Shown here one piece after another: positions 53,552 to 62,254 of a stretch of 64,000 bases of DNA. The DNA is from Cobetia amphilecti (GTDB lineage Bacteria; Pseudomonadota; Gammaproteobacteria; Pseudomonadales; Halomonadaceae). The stretch lies in NCBI RefSeq assembly GCF_030010415.1, contig NZ_JASCSA010000010.1; one strand, written 5' to 3'. Both the position numbers and the translations under genes were made by a program. Every line of letters begins with the position of its first letter. Within the stretch, counting starts at the first letter, position 1. Below the pieces are notes generated by a model. That model had not been told where the DNA came from. It made no database searches and saw only the letters and a program-made list of their open reading frames with translations.

Positions 53552-54400
53552 TCAGACGTAGCCCAGCTTCTTCAGTGGCTTGAGCGCCTGCGCGAGTCGC
53601 TGGTCGGCAAGCGTCATGATGTCCGCGACCAGGTGCTTCTCGGCGGCAGGCAGCATCACGCGTTCCCCGACCCACAGCGCCAGCTCCGCCAGATCATGCT
53701 GATTGCCCAGCCGCGCGGCCGCCTTGTCGAGCAGTTCCGGCTCGCGGCGCCGTCCGTGACTCGGTGACTCGAGTTCCCGCGCGACTGCCTCGCCCAGCGC
53801 CTCGTGCGCCAGTGCCAGCTGGAACATGCGGTACTTGACCCACTTGCGCAGCCGGTGAGACGTCTCGATCTCACGTTTGCTGGCCACCTGCGCCGCAAGC
53901 TTGCTGATGCGATGACGGCTGAATTCCAGCCCGGTGTTGAGCTCCTCCACCGTCAGCGGTGCCGCCTGCCAGGCCGCCCGCTCTTCGCTCAGCAGCGTCT
54001 CGAGCGGCGCGTGATCCAGCTCGCCTTCGGGCTCGCTCAGCGAGGCACTGGTCAGCCCCGGACGCAGCGCATCCAGCAGGCGCTGACTGCGCTCATCCAC
54101 CCAGGCGTAGGCGCGACCATGGGTCTTGCGCAGCATGTGCGCCTCGCGCGGCCCGGCCAATGCCTTGGCGACGGCGCGCGGACGCGCCTGATGCTCACTC
54201 ACCGCCGACTTGCCCAGTGACTCGCGCCGCAGTTGCCACCAGCCGCGCAGCTGCTTGCAGTCGACGCGCAGCGCATGTACATCCGCCGCGCTCAGCGTCG
54301 GCTGCGCGAGACGCTCACGCATGGCGTCCAGACGCGCCTGAATCACGCCATTCAGCGCTGCGTTCATCGGAGAAGAATCCTGCTGACGGGTGTCGCTCAT
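53552..54400 (-). CDS. CHAD domain protein
   Basis: The 282-residue helical protein has conserved His/Arg/Lys positions of the CHAD family (VHALRVDCKQLRGWWQLRRE, SHRLRKWVKYRMFQLALAHE, NQHDLAELALWVGERVML). CHAD domains bind inorganic polyphosphate and often localise to polyphosphate granules; no CYTH phosphatase domain is fused here. GGAGAGAC precedes the ATG at 54400. It lies 60 bases after the DUF416 gene in the same direction. Confidence 0.85.
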   Translation of the reverse strand: MSDTRQQDSSPMNAALNGVIQARLDAMRERLAQPTLSAADVHALRVDCKQLRGWWQLRRESLGKSAVSEHQARPRAVAKALAGPREAHMLRKTHGRAYAWVDERSQRLLDALRPGLTSASLSEPEGELDHAPLETLLSEERAAWQAAPLTVEELNTGLEFSRHRISKLAAQVASKREIETSHRLRKWVKYRMFQLALAHEALGEAVARELESPSHGRRREPELLDKAAARLGNQHDLAELALWVGERVMLPAAEKHLVADIMTLADQRLAQALKPLKKLGYV

Positions 54401-54462
54401 CTGTCTCTCCAACAACGGCTGGCCAGTCATCACTGGCATCAGGATGGCCCGACTCGGGCCGC

Positions 54463-55074
54463 TCAGTCCTGCAAGGATAGCCCGAGATTGCTGACATCTT
54501 CATTGCGGCCCAATTGCTTGAGCGCGCGCCAGTCATCGCGGGACAGCTGCGGGGCTTCGACGCTCTCCAGCACGGCGTCCTGGAAGTCACGCTCATCGAT
54601 CATCAACGGATGCTCGCGAATCATGGCTTCCAGCGCTTCCTGCTCGATGCCCTCACCGGCCTGCAGGTCGATCAGCGCGCGCACGCCATCGGCGGACAGA
54701 CGGCTGATCTTGAGCGCGGCTTCCGGCTCCTCGCTGATCAGCACATCGATGCAGGCGGTCAGCGCCATCACGGCTTCCAGGGCGCGGCGCGCGCCGAAGC
54801 TGTCATCGTCCTCGGCGGGCTCGAAGGCGGTGACCTTCTCGGCCTGCAGCGAGAAATCGATCTTGGCATCGCGCACGCGCAGTTGCTCCCAGACGAGGTC
54901 CAGCAGCTTGCGCAGCTCACGCGTGGTGTCCAGCGCGCTGGCCGTGCCATTGGCTTCGGCGTAGAAGCCGGCATTGGGCAGGAGTCGCTCGGTCAGCGCC
55001 GCCATGAAGGCAGTACGGCGCACGGGGGCCAGCGCATCAAGGCGCGCACGGAAACCGGATACAGGCTGAGTCAT
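54463..55074 (-). CDS. DUF416 family protein (YjaG-like)
   Basis: The 203-residue protein matches the YjaG/DUF416 plan: LAPVRRTAFMAALTERLLPN and FYAEANGT near the start, then an all-helical acidic protein with EAVMALTACIDVLISEEPEA. Function is unknown. It is the first gene of a pair with the CHAD protein. Confidence 0.82.
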   Translation of the reverse strand: MTQPVSGFRARLDALAPVRRTAFMAALTERLLPNAGFYAEANGTASALDTTRELRKLLDLVWEQLRVRDAKIDFSLQAEKVTAFEPAEDDDSFGARRALEAVMALTACIDVLISEEPEAALKISRLSADGVRALIDLQAGEGIEQEALEAMIREHPLMIDERDFQDAVLESVEAPQLSRDDWRALKQLGRNEDVSNLGLSLQD

Positions 55075-55255
55075 GACGGCTCTATTCTCACTTCACTATT
55101 CAATATGCGGCGTTCGCACTGGCGTCTTGGCTCCGCCAGCCGCGATGTCACCGGAGGTCGCTATAGGGTATGCGATAGGATAGGCGAAAGGGTAGCGCCC
55201 GCGCGTGGCCGGATGAACACGCTCCCGCTCGAGCGCTGCCGTGCTGCCGCCTACC

Positions 55256-55549
55256 TCAGGGCCACAGGCACTCCGTCGGCACGCGGCCGGCACCATCGAA
55301 CAGGATGCCTTCGCTGCGCAGCTTTTCCCGCTGGCGCACTGCCCCGCCGTGCTCGGTGACCTTGAGCGAGGCATTGATCACGCGATGCCACGGCAATTGA
55401 TGGCCATCTGGCAGGTGACGCATCGCCGAGCCGACCATGCGCGCGCTGGCGCCATCGGTCATCTTGGCGATACGCCCGTAGGTGGTGATGCGGCCTTCGG
55501 GGATCTGCGCCACCACGGTATAGATCTGTTCGAGCAGTTCGGCCCGCAT
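55256..55549 (-). CDS. Alkyltransferase-like protein (ATL), MGMT fold without the cysteine
   Basis: The 97-residue protein has the DNA-binding helix-turn-helix of O6-alkylguanine transferases (IPEGRITTYGRIAKMTDG, ARMVGSAMRHLPDG). The active-site motif reads LPWHRVINASLKV: tryptophan replaces the alkyl-accepting cysteine of PCHRV. ATL proteins bind O6-alkylguanine and recruit nucleotide excision repair instead of repairing directly. The start at 55549 gives the normal family length. Confidence 0.9.
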   Translation of the reverse strand: MRAELLEQIYTVVAQIPEGRITTYGRIAKMTDGASARMVGSAMRHLPDGHQLPWHRVINASLKVTEHGGAVRQREKLRSEGILFDGAGRVPTECLWP

Positions 55550-55589
55550 GCGGTTCTCTCCTTGTCGTGTCGCGGCTGGTTCGCCCGGT

Positions 55590-55673
55590 GCAGGTACTGA
55601 GATGTAGATACTGACTATGCAAGTAATGAGATGCAGGCACTGAGAAGCAAGTACTGAGAAGCAAGTACTGGGG
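55590..55673. repeat. 14/15-bp tandem repeat x6 between the ATL and amidotransferase-like genes
   Basis: Units start at 55590, 55604, 55619, 55633, 55647 and 55661, each like GCAAGTACTGAGAA. The array fills most of the space between the divergent starts at 55549 and 55687. Confidence 0.88.
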
Positions 55674-55686
55674 CCTTTACGCTGAC

Positions 55687-56460
55687 ATGGCGCTCACGCA
55701 TGATGAAGCCATGCATCTTTACTTCATACATCAGGGGCAACTCCCTGACCCTGAACCAGATTCAGCCGCCGATACCGCAACGCTAGCGCATGACTGGCAG
55801 AGTCCGCTACGCCTCAAGGACTGGCTTTCCGGCATGGGGCACAGCTTCAACACCAGCTTCCCGCTGGCAGGCGAAGCCTTGCCGGGCATCGATGACTTTC
55901 ATGCGCTGGTGGTGCTGGATGGTCCGCAACGCCTGTCGAGCGCCGCACAGCCCGCCTCGCCCGCCGAACAGCAGTCGCTGCGCCTGCAGCGCAAGTTGAT
56001 TCGGCGCACGCTGAACAGCAATCGCCCGCTGCTGGGGATTGGCCTGGGGGCGCGACTGATCGCCGAGCAGATGGGGGCGATCGTCTCGTCCGCCGTGGTG
56101 CCGCAGCGTCGCTGGGCCACGCTGACGCGCAGCAACGAGTGCCCGCTGGGGCTACCCGCCGAGTTCGAGGCCTTGATGTGGCATGAGGAGATCTGCGGAC
56201 TGCCGGAAGACTGCGAGCTGCTGGCCAGCAGCGAGCATACGCCAGTGGCCGGCTTCAGCTGGGATGAGGGTCGCGTGGTGGCGCTCAACTTCCATCCGCA
56301 CATGGATGCGGCGGCCACGCAGGACCGCCTGGCCCGCCATCCCGCGCCCCTGGAGGGCAATGGCGTGCAGTCACGCGAGGCGTTGCTGGAAGACCCGAAG
56401 CGCTTTGATCGTCAGGCGGCCCTGCTGGACCGCCTGCTGGTGGACTGGCTGAATGCGTGA
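55687..56460 (+). CDS. Class I amidotransferase-fold protein lacking the catalytic cysteine
   Basis: The 257-residue protein follows the GuaA-like (GATase1) fold: FHALVVLDGPQRLSS, the nucleophile elbow region LLGIGLGARLIAEQMGA, WHEEICGLPEDCELLA and VVALNFHPHMDA. In active enzymes the elbow reads GxCxG; here the cysteine is glycine, and the FHPE glutamate is histidine. The fold is kept but glutaminase activity is very unlikely, so a ligand-binding or regulatory role is more plausible. It runs in the same direction as nothing nearby and is convergent with mnmH. Confidence 0.8.
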   Translation: MALTHDEAMHLYFIHQGQLPDPEPDSAADTATLAHDWQSPLRLKDWLSGMGHSFNTSFPLAGEALPGIDDFHALVVLDGPQRLSSAAQPASPAEQQSLRLQRKLIRRTLNSNRPLLGIGLGARLIAEQMGAIVSSAVVPQRRWATLTRSNECPLGLPAEFEALMWHEEICGLPEDCELLASSEHTPVAGFSWDEGRVVALNFHPHMDAAATQDRLARHPAPLEGNGVQSREALLEDPKRFDRQAALLDRLLVDWLNA

Positions 56461-56486
56461 GCGCTGACCGGCGCCCGTGAGGAATG

Positions 56487-57593
56487 TCAGCGCTGCCAGC
56501 GGTGATTGGCGCTCCACTCACGCGCGAAGGCGAGGCTGTTGTCCCAGTCGCCGACGTGCAGGAAGGTGCGCTCGTGCTTCTCGAGCTGATAGCGGTACAT
56601 CGGGTCGTAATACTCGCTGAGCAGCGGCGCCAGCCAGCCTTCATGGGCAATGGGATTGCCGCGCTTGTGCTCCTGGAAGGCGATGTCCTGCATGCGCACC
56701 AGACGAGCAAGGCGCGCACTGCCCAGGCGCTTGCGCAGACGCAGCAGCGCCTGACGCAGCTGGCGCTGCATCAGGGTCCAGCCGAGGAAGTCACCATAGT
56801 GACGACTGTAGGTGGACCACAGCCCCTCGATATAGTCCTTCTGAATCTGCACGACTCGCCAATCCAGCGGCATCTCGACGCGGATCAACGGCGCCTGCTC
56901 CATCGCGCGCCAGGTGGCGAGCGGAATGTTGACGCTGCCGATGAAACGCGACTCGTCTTCCATGATGGTCGGCGCTTCATCCTCGAGCGTGAGCATCTCG
57001 GCGGCGATGCGGTGCTCGAAGTCGATCTGGCTCGGCGCCGGGAAGGGATGGCGGCCGAAGGCCGAACCCTTGTGGCGCGCACAGCCTTCCAGGTCGATGC
57101 CATTGTCCAGCGCATGGATCAGCTCGGTCTTGGCGCAGCCGGTCAGCCCGCCGATCAACAGCATCGGGGCCTGCTCGGCACGCTCATCGATATGCTGACA
57201 GAGCTGCTGACGCATGGCCTTCCAGCCGCCCTCGATGCGCGGACGCTCGATCCCCGCTTCCTGCAGCCACTGCTGACTGAGCTGGGAACGCATGCCGCCG
57301 CGGAAGCAATAGAGAATCGCGTCAGGGTGCCGCTCGACGTGCTCGACCCAGGCGCGGATACGTGCGCGCTTGATCCCGCCACTGACCAGTTGATGGCCAA
57401 GATGTACCGCCGATTCCGGGCCGACCTGCTTGTACTGCACCCCGACGCGATGACGCTCCTCATCATCCATCAGCGGCAGATTGACGGCACCCGGCAAGGC
57501 ACCAGCGGCGAATTCGACCGGCGCGCGCACATCGATCAACGGACGGCCGTCGCGAATCAGGTCGCAGCTGGCCGCCACGGTGGGCAAACTCAT
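56487..57593 (-). CDS. mnmH: tRNA 2-selenouridine synthase (MnmH/SelU)
   Basis: MnmH replaces sulfur by selenium (through a geranylated intermediate) in the wobble 2-thiouridine of Lys, Glu and Gln tRNAs. The 368-residue protein has an N-terminal rhodanese domain with the cysteine motif AILYCFRGGMRSQ and a C-terminal P-loop domain. The P-loop reads GGLTGCAKTELIH, with Ala where GxxxxGKT has the last Gly. GAGAG precedes the ATG at 57593; an in-frame ATG at 57599 is adjacent. No selD is nearby. Confidence 0.9.
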   Translation of the reverse strand: MSLPTVAASCDLIRDGRPLIDVRAPVEFAAGALPGAVNLPLMDDEERHRVGVQYKQVGPESAVHLGHQLVSGGIKRARIRAWVEHVERHPDAILYCFRGGMRSQLSQQWLQEAGIERPRIEGGWKAMRQQLCQHIDERAEQAPMLLIGGLTGCAKTELIHALDNGIDLEGCARHKGSAFGRHPFPAPSQIDFEHRIAAEMLTLEDEAPTIMEDESRFIGSVNIPLATWRAMEQAPLIRVEMPLDWRVVQIQKDYIEGLWSTYSRHYGDFLGWTLMQRQLRQALLRLRKRLGSARLARLVRMQDIAFQEHKRGNPIAHEGWLAPLLSEYYDPMYRYQLEKHERTFLHVGDWDNSLAFAREWSANHRWQR

Positions 57594-57711
57594 GGGCATC
57601 TCTCGGCAGACAGAACAGGATTGAGGCAATGGGCGGCGGCTAGCTGACTGGCCGCACCATCAAGGGGCCATATTCTAGCGCAAGCGTGCAGCCGCCCCCA
57701 GCCTTGTGCTT

Positions 57712-59583
57712 TCACGCCAACGGTGGCGTCAGGCGCACCCCCTGCCCCGGCCCGATCCCGGCCGGACCGAACAGCTGACAATCGGGGCAGGCAGCGGGTT
57801 GATCACCGTGCGCGCGATGCGCTTCGGCGACCGAGTCGCGCAGCGAGGCAATCGCCGCCTCGGCGGTATGGAAGTAGTTCTCACGCCCCATGCGCTCGAG
57901 GAAGCCACCGCGCTCCATCACTTCCAGCGCGTACATGCGAAAGCCGCACATGCTGAGACTGCCGCCGGCATCGCGCAGGCGACGCTGCTCGATCTCGAGC
58001 ATCTCGGCGCCCGCGATATCGATGAAGTTGCAGCCGGTGCCCAGCAGGATGACGTGCTTGCCGGTATAGCGCGCCAGCTTGCGCTGGACGTGGTCGACCG
58101 CCCCGAAGAACAGCGAACCATCCACACGCAGAATCACCACTTCCCGGCATTGGGCCAGCTGATAACGCTCGGCATTGCGCACGCCAAGCTCCGGATGCTC
58201 CGGGTCTGGTGCCATCTCGACCAGCCGTGGCCGTGAGGTGCGGTTCAGATACAGCACCAGCGAGACCAACACCCCGGCGAAGATGGCGAACTCCAGCGGC
58301 AACAGCAGGGTAGCGAGGAAGGTGATCACCAGCACCACCGCCTCTTCGCGGCTGACGGCCAGAATCTGGCGGATATGAGCGACTTCGATCAGGTTGGCGG
58401 CGATCACCATGATCAGGCCCGCCATCGCCGGCAACGGCAGCCAGGCGGTCACGTCAGGCACCAGCAACAGCACCGCCAGCACGATCAGCGCCGCCACCAC
58501 CACCGACAGCGGGGTGCGGGCGCCGGCATCATAGTTGGCGCCGGAGCGCGTGAAGGAGCCGGAGCCGGCAAAGCACGAGAAGAAACTGCCCGCCAGATTC
58601 GACAAGCCCTGGCCGATGAACTCCTGGTTGCCATCGATACGCTGATGCGAGCGCACGCCGATGGCGCGCGCGATGGAGACCGCCTCGATCAAGCCGAGCA
58701 CCGCCAGCGCGAAGGCCGCCCCGCCCAACGAGCGCAGGGTGTCAAAGCCCAGCGGCGGCAGGGAAAACGGCGGCAGACTGCCGGACAGGGCGCCGACCAT
58801 CGGGATACCTGCCGCACTGCCGCCGAGCAATGCCGCGACACCACAGCCGACGGCCATCGCCACCAGCATCCACGGCAGCTTGCGATTCAACCGCCGAACC
58901 AGCACGGCCGAGAGCAAGGTGCTGAGTCCCGTGATCAACGTGGCCCACGAGGTATCGCCCAGATGCCCGAGCAGCGCCCACCAGGTGCCGAGAAAGCTCG
59001 AGGCATCGCCAAGCGCGATGCCGAACAGATGCTTGAGCTGACTGGTGGCGATCAAGACCCCGGCGCCGGCGGTGAAGCCGATCACCACTGTATGTGAGAT
59101 GAGATTGACCAGCGCCCCCATGCGCATCAGCCCCAACGACAGCTGGATGATGCCGACCATGCAGGTCAGCGCCAGCACCAGCGGCAGGTATTCGGGACTG
59201 CCCGGCGCGGCCAGGGTCGAGACGGTGCCGAACACCACCATCGAGATCGCCGCGGCCGGGCCACTGACCATATGCCGCGAACTGCCGAACAGACCGGCGA
59301 TGATCGCCACCACGATGGCGGCATACAGCCCATGCGCCGGTGGCAGGCCGGCGATCAACGCATAGGCCACCCCTTGGGGCAGCACCAGCACCGCGCCACT
59401 CAGTCCCGCGATCAGATCAGAACGCGCATCCCCGGGCGACAGCTGACGCATCCAGCCGAGAAAAGGCAACAGTCGCGACAGACGATAGGCCGCGGCACTG
59501 GTGTGCTCGGGCCCCTCTGCCGTCTCGGTAGATTCGTGAGATTCGGGGGGCGGCGAGGAAGGAGGCGGAGTATCAGCGGACAA
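57712..59583 (-). CDS. SulP family anion transporter with STAS domain
   Basis: The 623-residue protein has the SulP membrane domain (DLIAGLSGAVLVLPQGVAYA, IAGLPPAHGLYAAIV, FIGQGLSNLAGSFF) and a cytoplasmic C-terminal STAS domain (REVVILRVDGSLFFGAVDHV, NFIDIAGAEML). SulP transporters move sulfate, bicarbonate or other anions; the substrate is not clear. The start is inferred: TTG at 59583 has GGAG 8 nt upstream, while the frame is open back to 59697 without a ribosome site. The extreme N-terminus is Pro/Ser/Glu-rich. Confidence 0.88.
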   Translation of the reverse strand: MSADTPPPSSPPPESHESTETAEGPEHTSAAAYRLSRLLPFLGWMRQLSPGDARSDLIAGLSGAVLVLPQGVAYALIAGLPPAHGLYAAIVVAIIAGLFGSSRHMVSGPAAAISMVVFGTVSTLAAPGSPEYLPLVLALTCMVGIIQLSLGLMRMGALVNLISHTVVIGFTAGAGVLIATSQLKHLFGIALGDASSFLGTWWALLGHLGDTSWATLITGLSTLLSAVLVRRLNRKLPWMLVAMAVGCGVAALLGGSAAGIPMVGALSGSLPPFSLPPLGFDTLRSLGGAAFALAVLGLIEAVSIARAIGVRSHQRIDGNQEFIGQGLSNLAGSFFSCFAGSGSFTRSGANYDAGARTPLSVVVAALIVLAVLLLVPDVTAWLPLPAMAGLIMVIAANLIEVAHIRQILAVSREEAVVLVITFLATLLLPLEFAIFAGVLVSLVLYLNRTSRPRLVEMAPDPEHPELGVRNAERYQLAQCREVVILRVDGSLFFGAVDHVQRKLARYTGKHVILLGTGCNFIDIAGAEMLEIEQRRLRDAGGSLSMCGFRMYALEVMERGGFLERMGRENYFHTAEAAIASLRDSVAEAHRAHGDQPAACPDCQLFGPAGIGPGQGVRLTPPLA

Positions 59584-59921
59584 GAAGTATCTCCGTGGCG
59601 AGGCAGGAAAGAAGTCGTCAGCCGGTAGCCGCAATGTCCCTGAGCGTACTCGGGGCAGGCTTGAAACCAGCGGTGATAAGTCTATCGCTGAAATCACTAA
59701 TGAAACAGGGCCGCCACATGCTCGACAGCGACCTGTGACCTTGCGGCCCTTTCCCTAGAAAGAGATATGTTGAAGAGAGACGATGAAGAGACATGATCAA
59801 GAAACACGGCGACGAGACACGATAACGAGAAACGAAGAGAGACGAGAAGACACGGCGCTGGCCATGCCGCGCCCGAGCAGTGACAATACTCTTTCCTGAC
59901 ACCGCTGCGGACCCTGACGCC
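59584..59921. other. Intergenic region with a degenerate tandem repeat, SulP/DUF1415
   Basis: About 338 bases between divergent genes. From 59761 to 59851 lies an A/G-rich run of about seven 13-bp units (for example AGAGAGACGATGA, AGAGACATGATCA, AGAAACACGGCGA). No gene is seen. Confidence 0.65.
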
Positions 59922-60566
59922 ATGACCACCGACGCTACGCCGACCGATACCACGACTCCCGAGACGGCGGGTGGCTACACCCCGCCGCTGGATGCCAGCG
60001 AAGCCAAGGCCATCGACGCCACTCGCCAGTGGGTCGAGACGCACATCATCGCTGACAATCTTTGCCCGTTTGCCGCGCGCGAGATGGCACGCAACAGCAT
60101 CCAGTATGCCGTGGTGCCCGGTGCAGGGCTCGAGCGCAGCCTGCAGGCACTCGGCGACGAGCTGCTGAACCTGGACGCCAATCGCGACGCCGAGACGACG
60201 CTGGTGATCTTCAAGGACGGCTTCCGCGACTTCGACACCTACCTTGAACTGCTCGATTACGCCGAGGCGCTGCTGGAGATGCAGGGCTACGAAGGCATCT
60301 ATCAGTTGGCCAGCTTCCACCCGGAGTACGTGTTCGAGGATACCGAGGAAGACGACGCGGCCAACTACACCAACCGCTCGCCCTACCCGATGCTGCACCT
60401 GCTGCGCGAAAGCTCGGTCGAAGCCGCCATCAATGCCTACGCAGGCGATGTCGAAGAGGTGCCGGGGCGCAATGAAGAACTGATGCGCGAGCGCGGTGTC
60501 GAGCTTCTGGTCTCACGCCTCAAGGCCTGTGCTCACGCTGCCCGCCAGGCTGACAAGCAGGACTGA
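59922..60566 (+). CDS. DUF1415 family protein
   Basis: The 214-residue cytosolic protein belongs to DUF1415, a family of unknown function common in gammaproteobacteria. It shows TRQWVETHIIADNLCPFAAR, VIFKDGFRDFDTYLELLDYA, YQLASFHPEYVFEDTEEDD and RSPYPMLHLLRESSVE. The conserved Cys-Pro and the His-Pro regions suggest metal binding, which is inference. The start is probably 59922; a GTG at 59880 would extend it by 14 residues. Confidence 0.85.
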   Translation: MTTDATPTDTTTPETAGGYTPPLDASEAKAIDATRQWVETHIIADNLCPFAAREMARNSIQYAVVPGAGLERSLQALGDELLNLDANRDAETTLVIFKDGFRDFDTYLELLDYAEALLEMQGYEGIYQLASFHPEYVFEDTEEDDAANYTNRSPYPMLHLLRESSVEAAINAYAGDVEEVPGRNEELMRERGVELLVSRLKACAHAARQADKQD

Positions 60567-60604
60567 CAAGACAGGCTGAGCTTCGTGCTCGGAGAAAACC
60601 CCAT

Positions 60605-60640
60605 ACGAACAAGGCCAGCCGCGAGGCTGGCCTTGTTCGT
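60605..60640. terminator. Bidirectional terminator, DUF1415/radA
   Basis: ACGAACAAGGCCAGCC pairs perfectly with GGCTGGCCTTGTTCGT over the loop GCGA between convergent genes. Confidence 0.88.
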
Positions 60641-60700
60641 TGTATGCAGCATCACACCACGATGTCCCCGTGCGGCAGGCTCACGCGCCAGGCGCAGATG

Positions 60701-62113
60701 TCACAGGGCTTCCAGTGCCTGGGACAGCTTGTCGACCGCCACGATGGTCATGCCCTTGGGCGGATTCTTGGGGGCATTGCCCTTGGGCACGATGGCGCGC
60801 GTGAAGCCGTGTTTGGCGGCCTCGACGATGCGCTCCTGACCACTCGGCACCGGACGGATCTCGCCGGACAGCCCCACCTCGCCGAACACCACCAGCTCGC
60901 GCGGCAGCGGACGGTTCTGCAGGCTGGAGACCACCGCACACAGCACCGCGAGGTCGGCGCTGGTCTCGAGCACCTTGACCCCGCCGACCACGTTCAGGAA
61001 GACATCCTGATCGCCGGTGAACAGGCCGCCATGCTTGTTGAGCACTGCCAGCAGCATCGACAGGCGATTGCCGTCCAGGCCGACGGCGACACGGCGTGGG
61101 TTGCCCAGCGGCGAGTCATCCAGCAAGGCCTGCACTTCGATCAGGATCGGTCGCGTGCCCTCCCACACCACCATCACCAGGCTGCCGGAGGACTGCTCCT
61201 CGCTGCGCGACAGGAAGATCGCGCTGGGGTTCTTCACCTCCTTCAGACCCAGCTCGACCATGGCGAACACGCCCAGCTCGTTGACCGCACCGAAGCGGTT
61301 CTTCTGGCCACGCAGCGTGCGGAAGCGCGAATCGCCATCGCCCTCCAGCAGCAGGGAGGCGTCGATCATGTGCTCCAGCACCTTGGGCCCGGCCAGCGAG
61401 CCGTCCTTGGTCACGTGGCCGACCAGCAGCAGCACGGTGTTGGTTCGCTTGGCGAAGCGGGTCAGCGCGGCGGCAGACTCACGCACCTGCGAGACACCAC
61501 CCGGCGCGGATGACAGATCCTCAAGATGCATGGTCTGGATGGAGTCGATGATCAGCACCTCGGGCTTCTCGCGCTCGGCGGTGGCCAGAATCGTCTCGAC
61601 GCTGGTCTCGGCCAGCATCTTGAGGCCTTGGGTCGGCAGCTGCAGACGATGGGCGCGCATCGCCACCTGAGACAGCGATTCCTCACCGGTGACGTAGAGT
61701 GAGCGCTTGTGCTGGGCGAGCTTGCAGGCGGTCTGCAGCAGCAGCGTCGACTTGCCGGCCCCCGGGTGGCCACCGAGCAGCACGGCGGAACCCGGCACCA
61801 GCCCGCCGCCCAGCACGCGGTCGAACTCGCCGAAGGTCGAGGAGAAGCGCGGCACCTCGGCCAGCGAGACATTGGAAAGATCAGTCACGTTGTCGCTGAG
61901 CTTGCCGGCGTAGCCGCCCCGCCCATTGCTGGCGCTACGGGCAGCACCACCGGCGACGGCCCCCGCAGCGGGGGCGGCGCCGGGCAATACCGTGGCGCCG
62001 ACGCGGATTTCCTGAAGGGTGTTCCATTCGCGGCAGCCGCTGCACTGGCCCTGCCACTTCGAGAATTCGCTACCGCATTCGGTACATACGAAGGCGCTCT
62101 TTGCTTTCGCCAT
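60701..62113 (-). CDS. radA: DNA repair protein RadA/Sms
   Basis: RadA is a RecA-like hexameric motor that helps branch migration in recombination. The 470-residue protein has the N-terminal C4 zinc finger (FVCTECGSEFSKWQGQC, CREW), Walker A GGHPGAGKSTLLL, the RadA-specific KNRFGAVNELGVF motif and a C-terminal Lon-protease-like domain (VVFGEVGLSGEIRPV). The length is typical. Confidence 0.96.
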   Translation of the reverse strand: MAKAKSAFVCTECGSEFSKWQGQCSGCREWNTLQEIRVGATVLPGAAPAAGAVAGGAARSASNGRGGYAGKLSDNVTDLSNVSLAEVPRFSSTFGEFDRVLGGGLVPGSAVLLGGHPGAGKSTLLLQTACKLAQHKRSLYVTGEESLSQVAMRAHRLQLPTQGLKMLAETSVETILATAEREKPEVLIIDSIQTMHLEDLSSAPGGVSQVRESAAALTRFAKRTNTVLLLVGHVTKDGSLAGPKVLEHMIDASLLLEGDGDSRFRTLRGQKNRFGAVNELGVFAMVELGLKEVKNPSAIFLSRSEEQSSGSLVMVVWEGTRPILIEVQALLDDSPLGNPRRVAVGLDGNRLSMLLAVLNKHGGLFTGDQDVFLNVVGGVKVLETSADLAVLCAVVSSLQNRPLPRELVVFGEVGLSGEIRPVPSGQERIVEAAKHGFTRAIVPKGNAPKNPPKGMTIVAVDKLSQALEAL

Positions 62114-62190
62114 CAGACAATCCTGTCGGGAAGAAATGATTCTCGGCGCCGCGGCGGGGTGTCGTCAGCCGCGGATTTCCAACGGCCAGA

Positions 62191-62224
62191 CACAAGGAAG
62201 GCGGCTTGCGCCGCCTTCCTTGTG
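62191..62224. terminator. Terminator between radA and the NlpE-like gene
   Basis: CACAAGGAAGGCGGC pairs perfectly with GCCGCCTTCCTTGTG over the loop TTGC. It lies 31 bases after the NlpE-like stop codon on the minus strand. Confidence 0.85.
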
Positions 62225-62254
62225 CTCACGATCGCCTTGTGGCGCACGGCACGC

